Notes under the pieces: model-generated | What the model was told of the DNA's origin: nothing | Databases searched by the model: none | What the model saw: the letters and a program-made list of their open reading frames with translations, nothing else | Shown: positions 35,405 to 42,944 of the stretch, piece by piece | How the letters are laid out: every line of letters starts with the position of its first letter | Numbering within the stretch: the first letter of the stretch is position 1 | From: an uncultured Eubacteriales bacterium | GTDB taxonomy: Bacteria > Bacillota > Clostridia > HGM11514 | Length of the DNA: 64,000 bases | NCBI GenBank assembly: GCA_902492655.1 | Contig: CABUMF010000004.1 | Span: forward strand, 1 to 64,000 | Reading direction: 5' to 3' | Position numbers and translations under genes: made by a program

Positions 35405-35717
35405 TGAAAATGCAAAAGCCGCCTATGCCTCGTGCATAGGCTCTTTGGCTGTGCTTAAAAGCAAATATCCAAAATATATTGTAGTCGAAAAAGAAAAACT
35501 GCCCGTTACATATGACGGCAAGCTTTGCCGATGCAAAGAATTTACCGCATATGCGGAAGCTTCGGATAGCGGAGTATCTGTAATTTCGGATGCTTTTGTG
35601 CGTAATATGCTTTTTGAAAACGATAAGCTTATGGCAAAGCTTTTATCTGCCGCGGCGGTTATTTCAAAGGATTTTGACGGTATCAATATATATTTACAGA
35701 AGGAAGAACTGCAATGA
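35367..35717 (+). CDS. Hypothetical protein, start uncertain
   Basis: Up to 116 residues. The only in-frame ATG is at 35367, overlapping the preceding gene by 38 bp and without a strong ribosome-binding site; TTG or GTG codons near 35445 are alternatives. It has a CRC motif (GKLCRCKEF) and an amphipathic C-terminal half. No family is recognised. The stop overlaps the start of the PHP gene (ATGA), which supports its being a real gene in this operon. Confidence 0.6.
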   Translation: MPKPARTAAVNYDENAKAAYASCIGSLAVLKSKYPKYIVVEKEKLPVTYDGKLCRCKEFTAYAEASDSGVSVISDAFVRNMLFENDKLMAKLLSAAAVISKDFDGINIYLQKEELQ

Positions 35718-36646
35718 AACGATATTTTCTGCCCGAGGGCTGTAATCTTTACAGAGCCAATCTTCATGCTCACTCAAGTAATTCCGACGGTGCATATACT
35801 CCGTCCGAGCTGAAAGAAGCGTACAAGTCGCACGGCTACAGCATACTTTCGATAACCGACCATTTTAAGCTTCGGGATTATTCCGAGCTTTCCGATGACG
35901 GCTTTTTGATGCTGAGCGGTTGCGAAATTGCGATTTTGCAGTCCGGTGATTTTGAAACCAAATACAAAAAGGTGTGCCACTTAAACCTTTACCCGAAGCG
36001 TCCCGATGCCAAGCTTTTTGATTTTGACACCGAGTATTCCGCCGAAGGTATAAACCGTATAATAGAAAAGGCTCGGGATAACGGATTTTTTACGGTATAT
36101 AATCATCCGGCGTGGTCTATGGAGGAGCACTACCTTGATTACAACGGACTTACCGGCATGGAAATTTACAATGCTTCAACCGCTTCCATGGGGCACGATG
36201 AGCACAACGGCAGGATTTTTGACGAGTTTTTAAGGAACGGAAAACAGCTTCTCTGCTTTGCAAATGACGATTGCCACAACGCTCTTCCGGAAAATCATCC
36301 ATATGCCGATATGTTTTCGGGATTTAATATGATTGCATCACCCGACCTTTCATATGAAAGCGTGATTAACGCAATCGAAAACGGGCATTTCTATGCTTCG
36401 GAAGGCCCTGAAATATATGAGCTTTTTGAGGAAAACGGAACGGTTTATATAAAAACCTCTCCCGTAAAGGAAATTACGCTGATAACAGGCACAAGAAGGC
36501 GCGCAAGAACCGCCGTTTCCAAAAACTCAAGAGAATATTTAACCGAAACGCAGTTTTCTGTTGACCCTTCGGATAAGTATTTCAGAATAGAAATAAAGTG
36601 TAAATACGGGAATAAAGCATACACACAGTGCTATTTTACAGATTGA
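35714..36646 (+). CDS. PHP-domain metal-dependent phosphoesterase
   Basis: 310 residues; ATG overlapping the upstream stop, behind AAGGAAG. The PHP motifs are visible: NLHAHSSNSDG (H-x-H), LSITDHFKL, the E of SGCEIA, YNHPAW near 133, and ANDDCHN near 190. The metal-binding histidines and acids are intact. PHP enzymes hydrolyse phosphoesters; small ones include histidinol-phosphate or nucleotide phosphatases. It ends the recJ-hemZ series. Substrate unknown. Confidence 0.85.
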   Translation: MKRYFLPEGCNLYRANLHAHSSNSDGAYTPSELKEAYKSHGYSILSITDHFKLRDYSELSDDGFLMLSGCEIAILQSGDFETKYKKVCHLNLYPKRPDAKLFDFDTEYSAEGINRIIEKARDNGFFTVYNHPAWSMEEHYLDYNGLTGMEIYNASTASMGHDEHNGRIFDEFLRNGKQLLCFANDDCHNALPENHPYADMFSGFNMIASPDLSYESVINAIENGHFYASEGPEIYELFEENGTVYIKTSPVKEITLITGTRRRARTAVSKNSREYLTETQFSVDPSDKYFRIEIKCKYGNKAYTQCYFTD

Positions 36647-36651
36647 TATTA

Positions 36652-36679
36652 ACACCTTCGGAATTTGTTTCATATAATA
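36652..36679 (+). promoter_or_regulatory. Sigma-K-like promoter
   Basis: AC at 36652-36653, 17 bp, then CATATAATA (36671-36679), fitting the AC-N16/17-CATAnnnTA pattern of mother-cell sigma-K. A TATAAT also lies within it, but no -35 for sigma-A is in place. Confidence 0.45.
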
Positions 36680-36712
36680 ACTGAGAAAAACAAATTCGGG
36701 AGGTTTTATTTT

Positions 36713-36922
36713 TTGGCTGATAAATGTAATAACGGCAACAACAATCAGAATGAAAACTGCAACATGATTCCCTTTGTGGTGTACGGCTATCCCATGTACG
36801 GTTACTGCGGAGGACATATGATGCAGCCCGGCAATATGTGCGGAAACTTCATGAACCCCATGTACTTCACTCCGTATAACCGTCCGGGATGTATGCCATC
36901 CGACCTTGAATGTGGCAAATAG
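36713..36922 (+). CDS. Small Cys/Met/Tyr-rich protein, candidate spore coat protein
   Basis: 69 residues from the TTG at 36713, 9 bp after GGGAGG. The composition is striking: repeated Tyr, Met, Gly, Asn, Pro and five Cys (for example YGYPMYGYCGGHMM). There is no signal peptide. No family is recognised. Such composition and a sigma-K-like promoter suggest a spore-coat or other cross-linked structural protein; metal binding is an alternative. It ends in a strong terminator. Confidence 0.65.
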   Translation: MADKCNNGNNNQNENCNMIPFVVYGYPMYGYCGGHMMQPGNMCGNFMNPMYFTPYNRPGCMPSDLECGK

Positions 36923-36928
36923 CGGACA

Positions 36929-36960
36929 AAACGCCCGAAATCAGCTGATTTCGGGCGTTT
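36929..36960. terminator. Perfect bidirectional terminator
   Basis: A 32-bp perfect palindrome (AAACGCCCGAAATCAG and its complement) between convergent genes. Confidence 0.92.
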
Positions 36961-36966
36961 ATGATT

Positions 36967-37383
36967 TTATTCTTTAACTTCTTCATCCTCCGGAATGACC
37001 TCCGGCGGCTCGACAATGTCTTCATCCAAAGCAGGATCTTCCTTTGCAATCTTTATCCCCTGAACATGAACATTCACCGCTTCTGCGCTTAAATTTGTCA
37101 TTTCCTCTATTGCGGTTTTTACCTTTAACTGAACCTCACCGGCAACCTCGTTGATTTTAACTCCGTAATTAACGATGATAAAAATATCAACCTTAACCGT
37201 ACCGTCAGCGGCTTCAATCTTAACACCCTTTGACGGAACCTTCTTGCCGATAAACTCATATATTTCTCCGGCAATACCGGTACTCATACCGGCAACGCCT
37301 TCAATTTCTCTTGCTGTAATACTTGCAATGGTAGCAACGACATCGTCAGAAATTTTAATGCAACCCTTGATTTCTTCGCTCAT
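36967..37383 (-). CDS. Asp23/Gls24 family envelope stress protein
   Basis: 138 residues from the ATG at 37383, 8 bp after GGAGG; a GTG 9 bp earlier is too close to that site. Typical Asp23 domain: ISDDVVATIASITAREIEGVAGM, then VDIFIIVNYGVKI and a C-terminal acidic tail. These proteins help maintain envelope homeostasis and are often membrane-tethered through AmaP-like partners. Next to spoIIIA is its usual place in Clostridia. It has its own promoter at 37417-37445. Confidence 0.93.
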   Translation of the reverse strand: MSEEIKGCIKISDDVVATIASITAREIEGVAGMSTGIAGEIYEFIGKKVPSKGVKIEAADGTVKVDIFIIVNYGVKINEVAGEVQLKVKTAIEEMTNLSAEAVNVHVQGIKIAKEDPALDEDIVEPPEVIPEDEEVKE

Positions 37384-37416
37384 CGGGCACACCTCCGTAT
37401 ATCATTTATTACTGTA

Positions 37417-37445
37417 ATTATATCACAAAATTTTCAACTTGTAAA
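37417..37445 (-). promoter_or_regulatory. Promoter of the Asp23 gene
   Basis: Minus strand: TTTACA (37440-37445), 17-bp spacer, TATAAT (37417-37422), starting right after the spoIIIAH stop. Confidence 0.8.
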
Positions 37446-37997
37446 CTATTTTATCTCTATTATTTTTATTTTTTCAGATGAAATACCGGTTTCTGCGACA
37501 ACAATATCAAAAATTTTCGCTGTATCGGCTGTTGTAAGCCCTTCCGTTTTAACGGTTACGCTTACAGAGTCATCAGTTATGTAAACCAGCACATCGGAAA
37601 ATCCCTTAGCCTTGAGAAGATTTTCGATATTACCCTCTTTTTCCGTGTTTTCTGCGGATTTCCTTATGGATGTGTACGCCAAATCCTTTTCTTCGTTTGA
37701 TGCGCTGTCGCTCTCCGCAACGGTTCGGAGCGTGTCAATTGCGTCGCTTCTTGCCTTGTCCCTTGTGAGCCTTGCGGATTCAAAATACGTAGTTCCCTTA
37801 GTCGAAACCTCCTCTGCTTTCTCTTCCTTCTTTCCGTCCACCAAGGTTGCCTCGCCGAAAGTTTTGGTATCGGTATCGCCCGTAACGGTAACCGATTCAT
37901 CGCCGTTTTCGGTATAAGTCCAGTTAAGATAAGCCGCAATGACGACGACAAGCGACAATGCAACAATCAAAATTTGTCTTTTTTTCATAATAACCAT
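37446..37997 (-). CDS. spoIIIAH: Stage III sporulation protein AH
   Basis: 183 residues from the ATG at 37997, 5 bp after GAGG. N-terminal membrane anchor at about 8-25, a linker, then a YscJ/FliF-like ring-building domain in the C-terminal 90 residues. It is the mother-cell part of the channel to the forespore and binds SpoIIQ through the intermembrane space; a SpoIIQ-like gene is at 57220-57894. Last gene of the operon, 7 bp after spoIIIAG. Confidence 0.9.
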   Translation of the reverse strand: MVIMKKRQILIVALSLVVVIAAYLNWTYTENGDESVTVTGDTDTKTFGEATLVDGKKEEKAEEVSTKGTTYFESARLTRDKARSDAIDTLRTVAESDSASNEEKDLAYTSIRKSAENTEKEGNIENLLKAKGFSDVLVYITDDSVSVTVKTEGLTTADTAKIFDIVVAETGISSEKIKIIEIK

Positions 37998-38004
37998 AGT
38001 CACC

Positions 38005-38436
38005 TCATTCACATTCAATAACCGCAATCCTGCTGCCGCCGATGTTCAGCGCCGCCTTTGCGGCATAATATATTTTTTCACAAATTTTCGGGTCGCCCGC
38101 CCCTTGAGCTGCAATCACCACCCCTTTTATGTCCGTAGACTCCCCTTTGCTTTCACTCGCAAAAAAGGTGTTTTCAAGGCTTCGGCTTGGTTCCGATGTA
38201 ATCATAACCTTTACTTTTCCCACACCTTTTATTCCGGACAGAATCTCGGTCAGATTTCTTTCAAGACTGCGGCAGTAATCATAATCCTCGCACTGCGACG
38301 CAGTATTCTTTTTATCCGACGGGGCAAACGCTCCGGCTGTAAGCATGATTATCACTCCAATAATAAATATTATCAAAACAGTTTGTTTATTCTTTATTTT
38401 TTCTAAAATCCCGGCAAGCATTTTTTTGATATTCAT
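38005..38436 (-). CDS. spoIIIAG: Stage III sporulation protein AG
   Basis: 143 residues from the ATG at 38436, behind GGAGGAG and overlapping the spoIIIAF stop (ATGA). A single membrane helix at about 22-42, then a ring-building domain (KVKVMITSEPS, DIKGVVIAAQGAGDP, ALNIGGSRIAVIE). It forms the large ring of the SpoIIIA-SpoIIQ channel. Confidence 0.92.
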   Translation of the reverse strand: MNIKKMLAGILEKIKNKQTVLIIFIIGVIIMLTAGAFAPSDKKNTASQCEDYDYCRSLERNLTEILSGIKGVGKVKVMITSEPSRSLENTFFASESKGESTDIKGVVIAAQGAGDPKICEKIYYAAKAALNIGGSRIAVIECE

Positions 38437-38888
38437 ACTCTCCTCCATTCTATCGCATCAATGGGAATCATGTAAAGCTCGCTCAATCTTGTTTTTACGG
38501 ATGTGTTTTCGGAATCCGGTGATTTTATGAGCATATGCGTTACAAATCCCGTATTGTCCTCCGAAATGTCAAACTCGAAGGACAGCTCGGAATTTGAAAG
38601 CTCCGGAATACTCTTTTTCATATCGCAGTCAAGCTGACGGGAAAACTCCCGTTCAATCTGGCTTTTTCTCACCTCCGAAAAGCCTTCGGAATAATCCTCT
38701 CCGCTTTCGATTTCAAAGTCCGGAATAAAGGAAAAAGAAGTCCCGAAAACCGAAGCCGATAAAATCAGCACAACCGTAACGCACACGATAAAGGAAGCGT
38801 ATTTTTTAACCGTTCCCTCGGGCAAAATAAGCTTTACCGCCTGCAAAACGAGCATAGCACCCACTATTGAAATAATTATTTGCTTCAC
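38433..38888 (-). CDS. spoIIIAF: Stage III sporulation protein AF
   Basis: 151 residues from the GTG at 38888, overlapping the spoIIIAE stop (GTGA) behind GGGGTGATG; earlier in-frame ATGs lie inside spoIIIAE and are rejected. Two N-terminal membrane helices (IIISIVGAMLVLQAV and FIVCVTVVLILSASVFG), then a ring-building domain. It is part of the SpoIIIA channel complex in the mother-cell membrane. Confidence 0.9.
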   Translation of the reverse strand: MKQIIISIVGAMLVLQAVKLILPEGTVKKYASFIVCVTVVLILSASVFGTSFSFIPDFEIESGEDYSEGFSEVRKSQIEREFSRQLDCDMKKSIPELSNSELSFEFDISEDNTGFVTHMLIKSPDSENTSVKTRLSELYMIPIDAIEWRRV

Positions 38889-40000
38889 TGCATCACCCCA
38901 CAAATAATGATTGTTATTATTATGAGAAACAAAAACGAACACATACAGAAGATAGCAATAATTATGCTTATGCAATCTGCCGTCCCGTCAAGCAGGTTAA
39001 CCGTTTTTTCATCGCACAAAAGCGAAGAAAACGCCGCCGCGCACCGAAAAATCACAAACGATGCCGCAAGCTCCGTCGCATATGAAATAAATATGAGCAT
39101 AATCGTAAGCATTCCGCCTGCCCCGACGGCTCGTTTAACCACACCGGTGCAAACCGTAACCATATCTATACTGTCGGCAAGCATACTCCCCACAACCGGA
39201 ACAAAGCTGCCTACCGCAAATTTGACTGTCTTTCCGGCAAGGGCATTCATTGCTCCTCCCACAACGCTGCAAATAACCGAAACACCTGAAAAAACCGTCA
39301 TAATTAAGGTCATAATCCACTTAGAAAAGCTTTTCATGAGCTTTACGCTTCTGCTAAGATCCACTCCGTCACCTATTGAGCCTACGGCATTTAACGAAAA
39401 AGCACCGTATGCAAGAGGAATTAAATATGTATTTGTAACCGTTATCGCAACAGCCGAAACAGCGTAAAGAAGGGGCGACAAAACGCTTGCGTTTCCTATT
39501 TCACCACTTGCGGCGCAAAGGGTTGTGAGCGTCGGAGCAGTGACTTTTATAAAGTCACTCATAAGCTCAATCGCATAAATACTGCGTTTTACCACATGGC
39601 AAAAAACCGTTGCACACATACCGCATATAACCGAAAAGCATACATAAAACGCCGCACCTCCGCCTCTGCCGAACACACTCAGCCTACTTGCAAACGCACA
39701 GACAATTGCAATCATTATAATCATAATAATTACCGATACGCTCTTTTTTAAGCCTCCCGTAAAAAGCTCAACTACATAATCCAATGCCCCCGAAAATGAC
39801 AGTCTGAAATCTCCGGAATATATACTTTCGGTCAATTTTTCAAAATCGAAATCAAAACCCGCCTCGCCTTTGTGCCGAGAATAAAACTCCGTAATTTTTT
39901 CTGTTCCTGCCGCCTTTTCCTGTTCATGAATATAATCCTCGGCGCATACATTCTGGCACGCAAAAAGCATCAGAGCAATCAGAAGCAAAGTCTTTTTCAC
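38885..40000 (-). CDS. spoIIIAE: Stage III sporulation protein AE
   Basis: 371 residues from the GTG at 40000, overlapping the spoIIIAD stop (GTGA); earlier ATGs fall inside spoIIIAD. Residues 1-20 are a signal peptide (VKKTLLLIALMLFACQNVCA), followed by a periplasm-facing segment and about six to eight membrane helices (for example IIMIIMIAIVCAFASRL). It is a polytopic core subunit of the SpoIIIA channel, needed for sigma-G activity in the forespore. Confidence 0.92.
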   Translation of the reverse strand: MKKTLLLIALMLFACQNVCAEDYIHEQEKAAGTEKITEFYSRHKGEAGFDFDFEKLTESIYSGDFRLSFSGALDYVVELFTGGLKKSVSVIIMIIMIAIVCAFASRLSVFGRGGGAAFYVCFSVICGMCATVFCHVVKRSIYAIELMSDFIKVTAPTLTTLCAASGEIGNASVLSPLLYAVSAVAITVTNTYLIPLAYGAFSLNAVGSIGDGVDLSRSVKLMKSFSKWIMTLIMTVFSGVSVICSVVGGAMNALAGKTVKFAVGSFVPVVGSMLADSIDMVTVCTGVVKRAVGAGGMLTIMLIFISYATELAASFVIFRCAAAFSSLLCDEKTVNLLDGTADCISIIIAIFCMCSFLFLIIITIIICGVMQ

Positions 40001-40392
40001 GGCACAAGACCTGCCAATGACGAAATAAGCGAAAACAGAGATTTTATAATCGGCATGCCCAAAACCAGAATAATCACATTCGCACAAAGCTCAACATTTG
40101 CCGCCAATGCGGATTCCCCGGCATCCCTACATAAGGAGGCACAAATCTGTCCCAAAAACGCAATCCCGGTAATTTTGATTATCGGCACAAGATACTCGCT
40201 TTTTATACCGCATTGCTCAAAAAGCTCAAAAAGACCTCTGAATATTTCTTTAATGCCGTCTGCCGCAAAATAAAATATTACGACACATCCGATCATTCCG
40301 CAAGCCACCGCATATTCGGGATTGTACCGTCTGAGAAGCACGCACAAAAAAAGAGTAATAAGCGCAGCTGCAGACAGCCTGAAAATATCCAA
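39997..40392 (-). CDS. spoIIIAD: Stage III sporulation protein AD
   Basis: 131 residues; TTG start behind GAGGTG at 7 bp. Four membrane helices. Related to SpoIIIAC in its second half (IIKITGIAFLGQICASLCRDAGESALAANVEL), as usual for this family. Channel subunit in the mother-cell membrane. Confidence 0.92.
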   Translation of the reverse strand: MDIFRLSAAALITLFLCVLLRRYNPEYAVACGMIGCVVIFYFAADGIKEIFRGLFELFEQCGIKSEYLVPIIKITGIAFLGQICASLCRDAGESALAANVELCANVIILVLGMPIIKSLFSLISSLAGLVP

Positions 40393-40403
40393 ATCACATC
40401 ACC

Positions 40404-40598
40404 TCACAGTCCGAAAACCGCTTTTATTGTTGAAAACAGTGTGCTTATTTCCTTAACTATTATTGAAAGCACCACAATCAGCCCGGCAAGAGTTGTAAGC
40501 ATAGCTTGTTCTTCCCTTCCGGAACGAATAAGTAGCTGATTTAACACCGCAACCAATATACCTATCGCCGCTATCCTGAAAATCAAATTTATATCCAA
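40404..40598 (-). CDS. spoIIIAC: Stage III sporulation protein AC
   Basis: 64 residues from the TTG at 40598, 7 bp after GAGGTG; the in-frame ATG 30 bp earlier lies in spoIIIAB. Two membrane helices and the highly conserved SGREEQAMLTTLAGLIVVL. The length matches the usual 65-68 residues. Confidence 0.93.
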   Translation of the reverse strand: MDINLIFRIAAIGILVAVLNQLLIRSGREEQAMLTTLAGLIVVLSIIVKEISTLFSTIKAVFGL

Positions 40599-40608
40599 CC
40601 GTTTCACC

Positions 40609-41088
40609 TCAATAAAGCAAAATAACAATCAGCACTCCGAGCGGTATGCCGATTACGCCGTAAAGCCTTCCGAGCCGATCAAGTTCTTTTTTAAGAGTGT
40701 TTCTCTTTTCCTCAAGCCTTGCCCTGATAAGCGAAAATGAGCATCTTCGCTCCTCCTCCTCAACGGCAGTTATTCCGCTTACATACGGCAAAACAAGACA
40801 TGAAAACTCTTTTTCCGTCTGCAATGCTTGTGAAAATCTTTCAAACACTCCACCGTCAAAATCCGCCGCCTTGCTAAAAATTGCGTTTGCCCTGCCCGAA
40901 AGATATGATGCGTTATAAAGAGCCCTCCCGATTGGCAGACACAGTCCGCAAACCTGTTCCTCAAGGGCAACAAAGCCCGATATAAGCCCGTCGGCGAGCG
41001 TAATTTTCATCTTTATTTCCTCTGTTTTTATTCTGAAATACATAAAGCTTGAAAACACAATTATTATTCCGCCCAAAAGCCTAAACAA
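40609..41088 (-). CDS. spoIIIAB: Stage III sporulation protein AB
   Basis: 159 residues; TTG start behind AAGGAG at 8 bp, overlapping spoIIIAA by 8 bp. N- and C-terminal hydrophobic helices (LLGGIIIVFSSFMYF; YGVIGIPLGVLIVILLY) around a helical soluble domain like that of GspF. Interacts with the AA ATPase at the membrane. Confidence 0.9.
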   Translation of the reverse strand: MFRLLGGIIIVFSSFMYFRIKTEEIKMKITLADGLISGFVALEEQVCGLCLPIGRALYNASYLSGRANAIFSKAADFDGGVFERFSQALQTEKEFSCLVLPYVSGITAVEEEERRCSFSLIRARLEEKRNTLKKELDRLGRLYGVIGIPLGVLIVILLY

Positions 41089-41935
41089 CCAAAACTCTCC
41101 TTACATCGCACTGCTTTTCGATTATTATGAACCTTTCAAACGAATTTGCCAGATCCCCAAGGCGAAAAACCACTTCGTCTTTACTTCCCCCGTGTGCGGA
41201 GGCGAGAACCTTAACACCGGATTTAAGCGCGGCAGATATAGCGTCTTCATCTTCCTTTCCGCCTATTTCGTCGGTTACGATTATATCCGGCCCCATGGTG
41301 CGAAGTGCCGTCATTATTCCTTCGGACAGCAAAAATCCGCTTAAAACATCCGTGTTTTCGCCAACATCGTGCTGCAATACCCCTCTGAAGGATGCCGCAA
41401 TTTCACAGCGTTCGTCTATTATACAAACCTTTTTGCCGCAGTTTGATATTCTTCTTGCCGCATCACGCAAAAATGTTGTCTTTCCTCCGCCGGGGGGAGA
41501 AATGACCAGAGTGTTTTTTATATCCGAAAAGTCAACCTCGTCGGAAACTCCCCGAACCTCTCTCGAAATCCTTATATTAAAAGATGAAATATCCCTCATT
41601 GTCTTTCCCGTCTTAGTTCCGCAAAAGCCTATTCTGTGTCCGCCCTCAACTGTAATATACCCGTTTGCAATCTCGCTTTCAAAGGCATAGGGCGACATAG
41701 CGGTAAATTGCTCAAAGCACGATTTTATAAGCCCGGGCGATACAATAAACCCTCCGCTCTCGCAAAAAGCACCGTTCTCCTCAACCGAAAAGCTTTTCCC
41801 GTCAATCACCGCCTTCAGCGGTCTGTTTGCCCTTATTCTGATTTCTTCTCCCCGTTCTCTGAACTCTTTCGGCATACGGTATGCAATGTTTCTCAAAACC
41901 TTCGGAAGATAATCAAAAAGAAGCAAAATATCCAA
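41081..41935 (-). CDS. spoIIIAA: Stage III sporulation protein AA (ATPase)
   Basis: 284 residues; TTG start behind AGGAGGTG. Secretion-type ATPase: Walker A ISPPGGGKTT near 145, Walker B-like IIVTDEIGG near 217, and a conserved ASAHGGSKDEV near 245. It powers the SpoIIIA-SpoIIQ channel. All eight genes AA-AH follow in order on the minus strand with short gaps or overlaps. No convincing sigma-E promoter was found by eye in the 40 bp before it. Confidence 0.94.
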   Translation of the reverse strand: MDILLLFDYLPKVLRNIAYRMPKEFRERGEEIRIRANRPLKAVIDGKSFSVEENGAFCESGGFIVSPGLIKSCFEQFTAMSPYAFESEIANGYITVEGGHRIGFCGTKTGKTMRDISSFNIRISREVRGVSDEVDFSDIKNTLVISPPGGGKTTFLRDAARRISNCGKKVCIIDERCEIAASFRGVLQHDVGENTDVLSGFLLSEGIMTALRTMGPDIIVTDEIGGKEDEDAISAALKSGVKVLASAHGGSKDEVVFRLGDLANSFERFIIIEKQCDVRRVLVV

Positions 41936-41993
41936 TCCTCCCCACCTCCTACATTATTATATTTCTGCCTGTCCCCAAATAGAACACAACCCC

Positions 41994-42022
41994 TTGACCT
42001 TTTGAGCAAAATATGGTATAAT
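41994..42022 (+). promoter_or_regulatory. Promoter of the EamA-rhaA operon
   Basis: TTGACC (41994-41999), 17-bp spacer, TATAAT (42017-42022). Confidence 0.85.
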
Positions 42023-42042
42023 CGTGTAGAAGGATGATGTGA

Positions 42043-42930
42043 ATGAACCAAAAGATAAAGAATCACGGTCTTGCTTTTTTCACGATTTTTATATGGGGTA
42101 TAACCTTTATATCCACAAAGTACCTTGAAAAGAGCTTTACAGCACTCGAAATACTGTTTATCAGATATGTTATGGCATACATTGTATGCTGGATTATCTG
42201 TCCGAGGCCGCTTAAGTTTACGGGCCTTAAATACGAAGGAATGTTGCTGTTGGCTTCCGTTTCGGGCTCCTCGCTTTACCAGTATCTTGAAAATCTTTCG
42301 GTTGTATATACAAATCCTGCAAGCGTGTCATTCATTACGGCAATCGCACCGATTTTTACCGCAATTTTAGCCCACAAATTTCTTGACGAAAGGGTTACGG
42401 CGAAAAATATCATAGGAATGCTCATATCTGTTGTCGGAGTGTTTTTCATCTGCTTCGGTGATTCAATGTCCCTTGAAACGGGGCTTTTGGGAGATATTAT
42501 TATCTTTGCAAGCGTATGGCTGTGGGCGGTTTATTCAATCGTAATCAAAAAAATATCCGAGCTGGGCTTTGAGCAATTCCAGGTTACAAGAAGGCTTTTT
42601 ATGTATTCTGTAATCCTGATGATTCCGTTTATGTGCTTTAAATCTTCGGATATGGATTTTTCCGCACTGCTGAATCCTTATTCCGTAATTAACCTTTCCT
42701 TTTTGGGAATTTTTGCATCTGCAATCTGTTTTTCAACATGGAATATTTCGGTTGCAAATCTCGGTGCCACAACCACAAGCAAGTATCTTTTTATAATGCC
42801 GCTTATTACCCTTGCGGCACAAGCGATTTATGACAGTTCCGGCATTGGTATTGCCGCACTTTTTGGTATGCTTATAACGCTTATCGGAATAGGAATTTCA
42901 GAATTTCAAACAAAAAAACAGTTAATATAA
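42043..42930 (+). CDS. EamA/DMT-family transporter
   Basis: 295 residues; ATG behind AAGGATGATG. Ten predicted membrane helices in two EamA repeats (about 10-135 and 150-285), with the family's proline- and glycine-bearing helices (ITAIAPIFTAILAHKFLDERV). DMT carriers export or import amino acids, nucleotide sugars or other metabolites. It is co-transcribed with L-rhamnose isomerase (14-bp gap), so it may move rhamnose or a product of it. That is inference. Confidence 0.88.
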   Translation: MNQKIKNHGLAFFTIFIWGITFISTKYLEKSFTALEILFIRYVMAYIVCWIICPRPLKFTGLKYEGMLLLASVSGSSLYQYLENLSVVYTNPASVSFITAIAPIFTAILAHKFLDERVTAKNIIGMLISVVGVFFICFGDSMSLETGLLGDIIIFASVWLWAVYSIVIKKISELGFEQFQVTRRLFMYSVILMIPFMCFKSSDMDFSALLNPYSVINLSFLGIFASAICFSTWNISVANLGATTTSKYLFIMPLITLAAQAIYDSSGIGIAALFGMLITLIGIGISEFQTKKQLI

Positions 42931-42944
42931 ATGGAGGTTTACAT

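Noticed and set aside
35401..35450. ATGATGAAAATG as the start of the gene after the zinc ribbon
   Set aside because: It is in a different frame from the open frame that reaches 35717 and is soon closed.
38435..38975. Longer SpoIIIAF starting with MHKHNYCYLL
   Set aside because: The extra N-terminus lies inside spoIIIAE coding sequence; the GTG at 38888 has the expected overlap and ribosome-binding site.
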